Assembly (NCBI GenBank): GCA_019683625.1
Contig: JADGHY010000101.1
Coordinates: 1 to 7,465, forward strand
Reading direction: 5' to 3'
DNA: 7,465 bases
Source: Thermoflavifilum sp.
Lineage (GTDB): Bacteria > Bacteroidota > Bacteroidia > Chitinophagales > Chitinophagaceae
Under the pieces are notes generated by a model. It was not told the DNA's origin. It did no database searches and saw only the letters and a program-made list of their open reading frames with translations. A program made the translations under genes and the position numbers. Below are positions 1 to 7,186 of this stretch, piece after piece; the first letter of the stretch is position 1, and each line of letters begins with the position of its first letter.

Positions 1-189
1 GTTTTATAGGATAATGTTATCAAATACATGACGTTAACTGTATCGTGTTATGCGGATATGTTGCTCAGCACACTCGTTGTACTGGGATGAGGTTGATTAA
101 ATCTATCAGTTTAAAAATAAGCTGATGGATATACAAAGTCAAGTAAACGCTGTTAATGAAAAGTTATTCAGTAGATCCAACAATTGATC
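1..189. other. AT-rich region downstream of the operon, no gene seen
   Basis: This stretch follows the kinase stop codon. It contains no supportable reading frame and no convincing terminator. Small dyads are present: GATAA/TTATC at 10-21, an 8-base stem with one imperfect pair at 105-112 and 119-126, and AGATC/GATCT at 173-177 and 186-190 touching the kinase stop. None is followed on the minus strand by a good T-run, so the 3' end of the transcript may lie beyond the window. Confidence 0.5.
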
Positions 190-717
190 TCATGATTTGT
201 GAAGCATGCCTTCTATTTCTTTAACAGCGGTATGCAATCGTTGTTGTGCATTGCCTTTTACCAATATCCAGGGAACCTGGCTGTGGATTACAATATCCAG
301 ATATATCCGAAAAAAATACAAGCGCATTTCAGGTTGTGGATGTTCGCGTTGCGGATCATCTACCCAGGGTACATCGATGTAGGTCAGCACATATAAATCG
401 TATGTTCTGCGAGCAATTTCTTCCAATATCCAATGATGACAGCTTTGGTATTTGTGTTCACTCCACACTTTGATTACATAGAGATCTGTATCGCAAATCA
501 GCAGCCGATTGGCCTTTGCGGCCTGTTGTTCTTCTTCCCGTATTTGCCCGCGTGCAATGTTGAGCAAGTCTTCCTCCCGGTAGGGGCGATGCAGATGGTC
601 TAAATAGGTGCGTGCAAACTCAGGTACCCAGGGTTCCTGGAAATAGGCTGCGAGCTGCTGGCTGAGGGTGCTCTTGCCAGTGGATTCCGGGCCGATGATG
701 ACAACTTTTTTGATCAA
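190..717 (-). CDS. NadR-like P-loop kinase (AAA_28 family), putative nicotinamide riboside kinase
   Basis: This is a 175-residue cytosolic ATP-binding protein resembling the C-terminal ribosylnicotinamide kinase domain of NadR, which phosphorylates nicotinamide riboside to NMN in NAD salvage. The Walker A motif GPESTGKST is at residues 9-17. It is followed by VPEFAR (31-36), a Walker B-like LLICDTD (72-78) and a lid motif PWVDDPQREHP (117-127). There is no NMN adenylyltransferase domain, so it is a stand-alone kinase module, as is common in Bacteroidota. The start is TTG (717-715), overlapping the TGA stop of the pump gene in a TTGA junction. No in-frame ATG lies close upstream, and there is no Shine-Dalgarno motif, so translation is probably coupled to the pump gene. 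The family assignment is firm, but the substrate is inferred. No pnuC-type transporter is visible nearby to confirm a NAD salvage role, and a different nucleoside or small-molecule kinase activity remains possible. Confidence 0.87.
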   Translation of the reverse strand: MIKKVVIIGPESTGKSTLSQQLAAYFQEPWVPEFARTYLDHLHRPYREEDLLNIARGQIREEEQQAAKANRLLICDTDLYVIKVWSEHKYQSCHHWILEEIARRTYDLYVLTYIDVPWVDDPQREHPQPEMRLYFFRIYLDIVIHSQVPWILVKGNAQQRLHTAVKEIEGMLHKS

Positions 718-3700
718 GGTTTGTATTTGCGGTAAATGAGGCTGAGCCCACTCGGGAGCACAATCAGCAGCAAAGGTAGGGCAATGATAAATCCGCCAAT
801 CACGGCTATGGCCAATGGTTGGTGCAGTTGTGCGCCCACGCCAATGCCCAATGCCAGAGGCATCAGGGCAATAATGGCACCCAGAGCCGTCATAAGTTTG
901 GGCCGCAAGCGGGTGGAGATAGCATAGATCAAGGCGGCATGCACATTGCCCGATGCAGCCAGCTCCGTTTTAAATTGTTGAAAAGTGAAAATAGCATTCT
1001 CTCCAATGATACCCACAATCATGATGATGCCGGTGTAGCTGCCCACATTCAGGGGTGTATGTGTCATCCACAAGGCTAAAAGGCTTCCTGATGTGCCTAA
1101 TGCAGCTAAAAGCAAAATGGATAATGAAACCCATAAGTTGCGCGTCATGAAAGCCGTTACACAGCACACCAACAGTCCAGCCGTGATGAGTATCAGCAAC
1201 AGCTCATGAAACGATTGCTGTTGCTGGGCATAGCTCCCGCCATATTCAATATGGTAGCCTTGGGGCAAGGCTATATGTTGGGTTATATTTTTTTGGATAT
1301 CGTGCATGACGCTGCCCAGATCTCGTTGGTTTAATCTTGCGGTGACGATATCAACTGACTGCAGATTCTCCCTTTGGATCTCTGCAGCACCTTTTTGCAA
1401 CCGGATGCTGGCCAGCTGATCAATAGGTTTCAGCATGCCGTTGGGCAAAAAGATCTGGGCATGTAGGATATCCTCCACATGGCGTTGTTCGGGATGAGGA
1501 TATAACACGCGCACATCTGTCATCTGTTCCTGATCCAGCACCTGTCCGGCAACCACACCCTGGCCTTGGGTTTGTAATTGAAATTGCAGATCGGCCGGCG
1601 TTAATCCAAACTGGGCCAGCCGATCGGCTTTGGGATGAACTTCCACGGAAGGCCCGGCAATCACGATGCCATTAAACACATCGGCAGTACCGGGTACGGC
1701 CGATACCCAATAGCTCACTGTATCGGCCAGCTGATGAAGGATTTGCGGATCATTGCCAAAAATCTTGATTTCAATAGGCTGTACGGACTCGGTAAGATCG
1801 CCCAGCATGTCGGTGATGACCTGGCCAAAATCCACGATCAGCGCAGGCTGGGAGGCTTCAATGCGTTTGCGGATATCATCTATCACCTGTTGGGTAGTAC
1901 GTTTCCGGTGTTTTTTGAGGCTGATGAGATAATCTCCTCTGTTGGGTTCGGTGATGAAAAATCCCATCTGGGTGCCGGTACGCCGCGAATAGCTTTCCAC
2001 TTCGGGTGTGCTCATGATGATTTTTTCCACCTGGCGGCAGATGCGGTCGGTTTCCTCCAAAGAAGTACCTGGTGGCGAAGTGTAATCCAGCACAATGGAA
2101 CCTTCATCCATATCGGGAAGAAAACCGGTTTGCAGCCGGGGTATTACCCAGATGATGCAGGCTATCAGCAAGGCTATGCCGATGAGGCTAATCCATGCAC
2201 GCTTCAGGAAGAAGCCTACCCAGGGCTGGGATTTGACAGCCTTTCCGGAGTGAAGGTGCGGGCGCGTTTTACGGGAAAAAAGCAAATACACGACTGGCAG
2301 TCCTATCCAGGTTACCAGAAAGGAGCAAACGAGGGTAATGATCATGGTATTGGCCAGCACCTGAAAATACGCACCAGCTACGCCGCTCATGAAGGCAAAG
2401 GGAATGAAGATGACGATGGTACTCAGCGAAGAAGCCACCATGGCCGGAAACAAATATTGAATGGCTTTTTGCACCAGGGTGGGATAATCTACATCCGGAT
2501 GTTCTTCGCCGGTGCGGTGAATTTGTTCGGTGACAACGATGGCATCATCAATGATGAGGCCTATAGCTGCTGCCATCGCACCCAGGGTCATGATATTGAA
2601 AGTATATCCTACGGCATATATTACGATGAGGGTCAGGGCAAGTGTAATGGGTACTGTAACCAGCAGGGTAGCGCTGGCTTTCGCGGAACGCAGGAAGATG
2701 ATGGCCACCACGATAGCCAGCAGAATACCGATCCACAGCGCATCAGTTACACTATGAATTGCATCATGCACAAAGTCGGCCTGAATATAATATGGCACCA
2801 GCTGTACGCCCTGGGGGAGAAGCTTTTGCAGGGATTTCACCCGTGCCTGGATTTGGTCTGATACTTCGATGAGGTTGGCATTAGGCTGTTTGAGCACCCC
2901 GATCAATACTGCATCGTGCCCATTGGCGTTGATGCGGGTGTATTCCACGGCTTCGTGCACCTGCACATCTGCCACGTCGTTCAGGTAAATGACTCTTTTT
3001 CCATCGTTGGCAATCACAATATGGCGAAGTTGATCCAGGCTCACGAGGTTGTCGTTGGTGACGGATAAATACAGGCGGTGGTAATCGTTTACAAAGCCAT
3101 TGGCCAGTACAAAATTGGTTTTGCTGATGGCCTGTGCAACGGTTGATGGTGTAAGATGCAGGGCTGCCAATGCTTCGGGATGGAGCGTCACCCAGTATTC
3201 TTTGGTACGCCCACCCATGATTTGGATCTGGCTCACGCCCGGCACCTGGGCCAGATAAGGCCTAATGGTATAAAGGGCCAGCAGCTTCAGCTCAATAGGA
3301 CTCAAGGTATTGCTCTCGAGTGCATACCCCATGACAGGGAGGATGGAAGGGTTCATTTTTTCTACGGTAATCTGTACGCCCGGAGGGAGGCTGCTGCGGA
3401 TTTCGGCAATGCGTTCGTTGATTTGTTGCATGCCCAGGTCAATGTTGGCACCCCAGTTCAGAAACGCTGAAATTTCGCAGCTGCCGCGGCTGGTGGTGCT
3501 GCGGATCATCTGCAGATTCTGGATTTTTTTGATGGCCAATTCCAGCGGTTTGGTAACCGTTACCATCATCTTATCTACCGGTTGGAGGCCATCATCGGCA
3601 ATCACCTTGATTTTCGGAAAGGTGATTTCAGGAAAAAGAGAAGTCTGCAGGCGTGTATACACCAATACGCCGCCCATCAAGATCAGGGCGAGGATCAGCG

Positions 3701-3737
3701 ATAAAGGATGCCGGTATTTTTCAAAAAATGCATTCAT
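714..3737 (-). CDS. Efflux RND transporter permease subunit (AcrB/CzcA superfamily)
   Basis: This is the proton-driven inner-membrane pump of a tripartite efflux complex, 1007 residues and full length. Predicted membrane segments are TM1 (10-27), TM2-6 (about 331-485), TM7 (514-533) and TM8-12 (about 845-998). The two large periplasmic loops span about 28-330 and 534-844. TM4 carries GLIIDDAIVV (393-402) with the HAE-1-type proton-relay pair D397/D398. TM10 reads GIIGENAIF (909-917), placing E913 where AcrB has Lys940. The C-terminal part (RLRPKLMTAL at 943-952, then HQPLAIAVIGG) looks more like CzcA-type HME pumps. I prefer the ATG at 3737, which forms an ATGA overlap with the phosphatase stop and starts with the typical pump N-terminus MNAFFEKYRHPLSL. 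An upstream in-frame start at 3761 would add 8 residues and lengthen the overlap. The family is certain. The substrate is unknown, and the mixed motifs argue against simply calling it a metal or a drug pump. Confidence 0.95.
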   Translation of the reverse strand: MNAFFEKYRHPLSLILALILMGGVLVYTRLQTSLFPEITFPKIKVIADDGLQPVDKMMVTVTKPLELAIKKIQNLQMIRSTTSRGSCEISAFLNWGANIDLGMQQINERIAEIRSSLPPGVQITVEKMNPSILPVMGYALESNTLSPIELKLLALYTIRPYLAQVPGVSQIQIMGGRTKEYWVTLHPEALAALHLTPSTVAQAISKTNFVLANGFVNDYHRLYLSVTNDNLVSLDQLRHIVIANDGKRVIYLNDVADVQVHEAVEYTRINANGHDAVLIGVLKQPNANLIEVSDQIQARVKSLQKLLPQGVQLVPYYIQADFVHDAIHSVTDALWIGILLAIVVAIIFLRSAKASATLLVTVPITLALTLIVIYAVGYTFNIMTLGAMAAAIGLIIDDAIVVTEQIHRTGEEHPDVDYPTLVQKAIQYLFPAMVASSLSTIVIFIPFAFMSGVAGAYFQVLANTMIITLVCSFLVTWIGLPVVYLLFSRKTRPHLHSGKAVKSQPWVGFFLKRAWISLIGIALLIACIIWVIPRLQTGFLPDMDEGSIVLDYTSPPGTSLEETDRICRQVEKIIMSTPEVESYSRRTGTQMGFFITEPNRGDYLISLKKHRKRTTQQVIDDIRKRIEASQPALIVDFGQVITDMLGDLTESVQPIEIKIFGNDPQILHQLADTVSYWVSAVPGTADVFNGIVIAGPSVEVHPKADRLAQFGLTPADLQFQLQTQGQGVVAGQVLDQEQMTDVRVLYPHPEQRHVEDILHAQIFLPNGMLKPIDQLASIRLQKGAAEIQRENLQSVDIVTARLNQRDLGSVMHDIQKNITQHIALPQGYHIEYGGSYAQQQQSFHELLLILITAGLLVCCVTAFMTRNLWVSLSILLLAALGTSGSLLALWMTHTPLNVGSYTGIIMIVGIIGENAIFTFQQFKTELAASGNVHAALIYAISTRLRPKLMTALGAIIALMPLALGIGVGAQLHQPLAIAVIGGFIIALPLLLIVLPSGLSLIYRKYKP

Positions 3738-4462
3738 CTGAACAAGATTGAAGATGAACAAGTATCCATAGCTCTCTCACCTGAGCATTCAAATCTTTTG
3801 ATGCCCGACAAGCCAGGATCATAACCAGGCCATGGCGAGGATTGGCTGTAGTCCTTTTCTTTGGGCAAATGCCTCTGCCACCAGCGATGCAACCAATGGG
3901 ATGCCCATGCAGAGCCGGCGCCGATGGCCATACCTGCCAGCACATCGCTGGGATAGTGCATGCCCAGGTCGAGCCTTGAATAAGCCACGGCTGCAGCCCA
4001 GGTCCAGGCGGGCACCAGCACATACCATCGCCGATGCTGAAGGGTGAGGCTGGTGGCCAGGGAAAAGGCAACAGAAGTATGGCCCGATGGAAATGAGCCA
4101 TCCGTATCGTTTTGCAGATGCTGGATGTCGGGGTAGGTGATGAAAGGCCTTGGGCGGTGGATAAGGGTTTTTAAGCTCAGGGTAAATCCTGCGGCCAGAC
4201 ACCACGAGGCCGTCATCTCCGCTCCTTGTGCGATTTGCAGGCTATCGTGGTGCATCAGTGCCCAACCCGTCACACCCAAGGGGAGCGCTAAACTAACGGG
4301 AATAGCCGTGCGGGTGATATCCAGGAAAGGCTGATCGAGCGTGCGGGGGCGATGGAGGTTAATAGCGCGTAGCAATTGAATATCCGGATTTTGTGCGGAG
4401 GCCTGAACAAAACACAACATCAGCAATCCCGGAAGCCAGTGCATTTTTTGCAACATGGGCAT
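3734..4462 (-). CDS. PAP2-family membrane phosphatase
   Basis: This is a type-2 phosphatidic acid phosphatase (vanadium haloperoxidase fold) of 242 residues. All three signature motifs are intact: KX6RP (K98 to R105-P106), SFPSGH (123-128, with H128 the predicted acid/base) and SRX5H (S162-R163 to H169, the predicted nucleophile). Family members dephosphorylate lipid phosphates such as undecaprenyl diphosphate, phosphatidylglycerophosphate or lipid A phosphates, with the active site facing the periplasm. The N-terminus looks like a signal peptide ending near ASAQ (21-24), and hydrophobic segments lie at about 54-70, 84-97, 128-141, 147-161 and 172-188. ATG codons at residues 1, 3 and 7 could all start it, and none has a clear ribosome binding site. 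It lies 28 bases after the adaptor gene and its TGA overlaps the pump's ATG. The tail after about residue 198 is polar and non-conserved in appearance. The lipid substrate cannot be told from sequence. Confidence 0.93.
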   Translation of the reverse strand: MPMLQKMHWLPGLLMLCFVQASAQNPDIQLLRAINLHRPRTLDQPFLDITRTAIPVSLALPLGVTGWALMHHDSLQIAQGAEMTASWCLAAGFTLSLKTLIHRPRPFITYPDIQHLQNDTDGSFPSGHTSVAFSLATSLTLQHRRWYVLVPAWTWAAAVAYSRLDLGMHYPSDVLAGMAIGAGSAWASHWLHRWWQRHLPKEKDYSQSSPWPGYDPGLSGIKRFECSGERAMDTCSSSILFR

Positions 4463-4490
4463 GTGGTTTTGTGTGAGGGTTGAGCTGAAA

Positions 4491-5426
4491 TCAAGGCATA
4501 ATCCGGATGCGGGCCGTGTCGGGCAGTCCGTAATTGCCGCTGGTAACTACCCGATCGCCCGGGTGAAAGGCCGGGCTCAATACCTGCACCAGGCTATCCT
4601 GCTGGATGCCAGGCCGGATAGGCACCCGCACCGCAGTACTATCGTTGATAACCTGCATCACCCAAAAGCTATTTTGCTCCTCATTGGTGAGGATGGCTGC
4701 CCGCGGCACCAGCCAGGCGTGAGGATATACGTGTCTGACCACGACGGCCCGGGCTACCAGATTTTCAGGCAGGTTGCGCGAGCTGTGTACCTTCAGCACA
4801 AACTGTTGGGTTTGCGCCGTAGGATCAACCATGGGCATCTGATAAGCCACCCGGGCCGATAGCCTGGAACCATCGGGCAACAGCAGCATGCAGGGCTGGC
4901 CTGGATGCACGGCCGCAGCCCATTCAAAAGGCACCTGCAATAAAAACACAAAGCTGTTCTGGTCGCTGATTTCACACAGAGGTTCTCCGTCGGTGACATA
5001 ATCGCCGGTCTGATGATAGAGTTGACTCACAAAACCATTCTGGCTGGCACGGATGACCACGTTGTTCCGATAGGGCAACAAACTACCGGGCAGGGAGTCG
5101 GCCAAAACGTCCACAGCCCTTGCTTCCTTGGTCTGGATGACGAAAAGGGGCTGCCCGGTTTTTACAGGTAATCCCAAGGCGGCCTGTACCGAAACCAGAT
5201 AACCGTTTGCATTAGCTTTCAGGTTGTTTTTTCTCAGATAGCTGGCCACGGCATTCAGGGTCATCTGGTCGGCAATAGGCCCTTCCTGCACCGCCGTCAC
5301 CAGCACGGGCGTAATCACTTCTTCCGCACTATCTCCTGCATTTTCATTGGCAGGGGAAGGATGGCAGGCCGATAATCCCACACAAATCAGCAGATAAAGA
5401 TATTTTCGGGCAAGCTTTGCAGACAT
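4491..5426 (-). CDS. RND efflux periplasmic adaptor subunit (membrane fusion protein), lipoprotein
   Basis: This is the periplasmic adaptor that links the pump to the TolC-like channel, 311 residues. The N-terminus MSAKLARKYLYLLICVGLSAC is a lipoprotein signal with lipobox LSAC, lipidated at C21, so it is anchored to a membrane. The two halves of the lipoyl/barrel-sandwich domain are at about 73-100 and 122-155, each with the usual G-x-V...G-x-x-V-x-x-G-x-P-L pattern (GLPVKTGQPL and GDYVTDGEPL). A beta-barrel region follows (about 156-230), then a membrane-proximal domain (about 231-311). Only about 20 residues join the lipoyl halves, so the long coiled-coil hairpin of AcrA or CusB is missing. 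I chose the ATG at 5426, 14 bases after the channel gene's stop. The frame extends to a TTG at 5453, but that would overlap the upstream gene and spoil the lipoprotein signal. The role is inferred from fold and from position between channel and pump genes. Confidence 0.92.
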   Translation of the reverse strand: MSAKLARKYLYLLICVGLSACHPSPANENAGDSAEEVITPVLVTAVQEGPIADQMTLNAVASYLRKNNLKANANGYLVSVQAALGLPVKTGQPLFVIQTKEARAVDVLADSLPGSLLPYRNNVVIRASQNGFVSQLYHQTGDYVTDGEPLCEISDQNSFVFLLQVPFEWAAAVHPGQPCMLLLPDGSRLSARVAYQMPMVDPTAQTQQFVLKVHSSRNLPENLVARAVVVRHVYPHAWLVPRAAILTNEEQNSFWVMQVINDSTAVRVPIRPGIQQDSLVQVLSPAFHPGDRVVTSGNYGLPDTARIRIMP

Positions 5427-5440
5427 ACACAATCCAGATT

Positions 5441-6733
5441 TTAATGCAACCAATAATTTAATTCATTGATAATCTGCCATCGGCGAACCCTGGCCTGGTC
5501 CAGGCTATTTTGCACGAGCAGGTGTTGCTGAATGGCCAGCAAGTAGTCGGTGATCCGCACATTACCGGTTTGTACCAGCCGCCGGTCAATGGCCAGCAAT
5601 TCTTCGCTGGTGGCCAGTTTTTGCGTTATTGATAACAGTTGTTGTTCCGCTTCGCGCAATTGTTGGTATAGTCCGGCAATTTGTTGATGATACTGGCTGA
5701 TGAAAAACTGCTGATATTGTTGCCGGGTGAGTTCCTGAAGATCGAGTTTCTCGTTTTGCAACCGGCGCTGATGCCCGTCGTAAATCGGGATGCTGAGGCT
5801 GATGCCAAAACTTGTTCCCAGATTTTTGTACAGGGTGGAAACTTGCGAACTGTTTAATCCCGCATCGGCAAACCAATTCACCGTGGGCAGATAGCGCGAG
5901 GCAAAGAGTTTACGCTGGTTAGCAATAGCAAGGCTATCGATCTGGTAGCGTCGGATAAACACCGAAGGATGGGCAGGCCAGGCATGCAGGGTGATATCCG
6001 GCTCTTCCAGCTGCACGTTGCTGGTATCGTGGATGCCGCACAAATATCGCAGTGTAGATAAGTCCTGATGGTATTGGCTGCGAAGCTGATCCAGGGTTAT
6101 TTGCTGATTTTGCAGGGCCACGGTGATATTCAGAAAGTCGGCATACTGATACACACCTTGTTGCACTAGCCTTTGCACGATCATTTGTTGTTGTTGCAGC
6201 AAGGAATCCATCTGCTCATTGTGTTCCAGCTGCAACAGGTCGGCGTAAGCGACCAGGTATTGCTGAGTCACCGCATGGTTAAGATCGTAGGTGCTGATGC
6301 GTGCATTGTTGGCAATCTGCTCACGCTGGATAGCCAGCTGGGCAAATTGGGGTTGCAGGATGCTTCGGGTAAACAGCGGTTGGGAAACGCTTGCCACAGC
6401 TGTGTATTGCCCGCCGTTGGTGATGGCTTGATCATAACCATACCCATGTAAGGTAGGTGCCAGCATCACCATGCCATTGGCAAAGACCTGCGGCCGGTGG
6501 GAAGCCCGGATAAGAGCACTGTCTAACTGTGTGGAGGCCAGTTGATGCGCATAATCCTTTAACAGTGGGCTGCGTTGTTGGGCAAGCGTTAGAAAATCGC
6601 TAAGCCTTTGCTGTGCGCCTCCAGCAAGAGGCTTAGCGAGAGCCAAAAACAGCATGCAACCAGCTGTCAGGTGGAGAGGAAATCGCCGGAAAAAATTATT
6701 GCGTTGCCGCAAAACGGATTTATCCATTATCAT
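5441..6733 (-). CDS. TolC family outer-membrane efflux protein
   Basis: This is the outer-membrane exit channel of the tripartite system, up to 430 residues. A basic N-terminus and a hydrophobic stretch (about 21-38) form a signal peptide probably cut after AGGA (37-40). The mature protein has the two OEP (TolC) repeats. The first runs from about 43 to 240, with SQPLF at 117-121 marking the first beta-strand pair. The second runs from about 250 to 430, with SIPIYDG at 314-320 and the late helix GNVRITDYLLAIQQ (390-403). Long glutamine-rich amphipathic helices (about 125-225 and 325-425) suit the periplasmic alpha-barrel. There is no lipobox, unlike many OprM-type channels. The start is either ATG 6733 or ATG 6727; a GGAAG directly before 6733 lies six bases from 6727 and mildly favours the shorter form. 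The gene follows the PepSY-like gene by 21 bases and precedes the adaptor by 14. Confidence 0.93.
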   Translation of the reverse strand: MIMDKSVLRQRNNFFRRFPLHLTAGCMLFLALAKPLAGGAQQRLSDFLTLAQQRSPLLKDYAHQLASTQLDSALIRASHRPQVFANGMVMLAPTLHGYGYDQAITNGGQYTAVASVSQPLFTRSILQPQFAQLAIQREQIANNARISTYDLNHAVTQQYLVAYADLLQLEHNEQMDSLLQQQQMIVQRLVQQGVYQYADFLNITVALQNQQITLDQLRSQYHQDLSTLRYLCGIHDTSNVQLEEPDITLHAWPAHPSVFIRRYQIDSLAIANQRKLFASRYLPTVNWFADAGLNSSQVSTLYKNLGTSFGISLSIPIYDGHQRRLQNEKLDLQELTRQQYQQFFISQYHQQIAGLYQQLREAEQQLLSITQKLATSEELLAIDRRLVQTGNVRITDYLLAIQQHLLVQNSLDQARVRRWQIINELNYWLH

Positions 6734-6738
6734 CTTCC
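6734..6738 (-). promoter_or_regulatory. Possible ribosome binding site deciding the TolC-family start
   Basis: GGAAG on the minus strand abuts the ATG at 6733, too close to serve it. It is six bases from the in-frame ATG at 6727, a workable distance. The other starts in this window have no such motif, and Bacteroidota rely little on Shine-Dalgarno pairing, so this is weak support for the 428-residue form. Confidence 0.25.
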
Positions 6739-6754
6739 GGTTTTTTACCTCAGG

Positions 6755-7186
6755 TTAATCGGCCTTTTGGGTTTTGATCCATTGACCTTGTTTGTCGAAG
6801 ATATAGGCTTTGCCATTTGCATCATCCAATTCATAATTGATGCGATGATGCGCATCTTCATTGATCGAGGCTTCCTGAATTTTCAGATGATGGTTGTCTG
6901 CATATTGCCTGATTTGTGCAGGAATCTGGCTCAGTGGCACATCGGTTTCTGATCCTGCAAATGCTCCGGCAGCAGAGAAAGCCGCACTATGATCATATCC
7001 ATTTTCCTTCCAGTTAGCCTCAAAGTGATCATGTTCCTTTTCCCAAAAATAGGATTTCACCTGTGGATATAGCTTGTGAAAAGCCTGTACACAGGATGCG
7101 GGCACCTGATTTTCAGGAATGCGTTGAGCGCGGGCAGCTTGCATGAAGAAAAAACATCCGGCAAGCCATAAGCATACATGTTTCAT
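6755..7186 (-). CDS. Secreted PepSY-like (DUF2874 / BLIP-like fold) protein
   Basis: This is a small exported protein of 143 residues. Residues 1-20 form a signal peptide with a predicted cut at ARA|Q (18-21). It is not a lipoprotein: the Cys at 11 lies inside the hydrophobic core. The mature part resembles the Bacteroidota PepSY-like family (PF11396). It shows a V-P-A-x-x-x-x-A-F-x-x-x-Y-P segment (28-41) followed by WEKEHDHFEANW (48-59). A second half begins PLSQIPAQIRQYADNHH (84-100) and ends with AYIFDKQGQWI (127-137). The family is periplasmic and of unknown biochemical role; it is often described as resembling beta-lactamase-inhibitor protein and may bind a protein or a small ligand. 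It is the first gene of the unit, 21 bases before the channel gene, so it may be an accessory or sensing component of the efflux system. That role is inferred from position only. The ATG at 7186 has an A-rich leader and no Shine-Dalgarno motif. Confidence 0.8.
   Translation of the reverse strand: MKHVCLWLAGCFFFMQAARAQRIPENQVPASCVQAFHKLYPQVKSYFWEKEHDHFEANWKENGYDHSAAFSAAGAFAGSETDVPLSQIPAQIRQYADNHHLKIQEASINEDAHHRINYELDDANGKAYIFDKQGQWIKTQKAD

Noticed and set aside
105..126. Inverted repeat (ATCAG.../...CTGAT) as a terminator
   Set aside because: On the minus-strand RNA the stem has a C-A mismatch and no U-tract follows; it is likely chance in AT-rich DNA.
173..190. AGATC/GATCT dyad at the kinase stop as a terminator
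   Set aside because: The stem is only five pairs, is AT-rich, and is not followed directly by a T-run on the minus strand.
1635..2861. A 408-codon open frame on the plus strand opposite the pump gene
   Set aside because: It lies wholly antisense to a clearly conserved RND permease. Its translation is rich in His, Gly, Asp and Ile with no domain or membrane pattern, as expected of a shadow frame in a gene with biased codon use.
3310..3741. A 143-codon plus-strand frame opposite the pump's N-terminal region
   Set aside because: Antisense to conserved coding sequence, overlapped by another antisense frame, and with no recognisable motif.
3819..4205. Alternative minus-strand frame inside the phosphatase gene
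   Set aside because: It overlaps the PAP2 catalytic motifs in another frame; the PAP2 frame carries all the signature residues.
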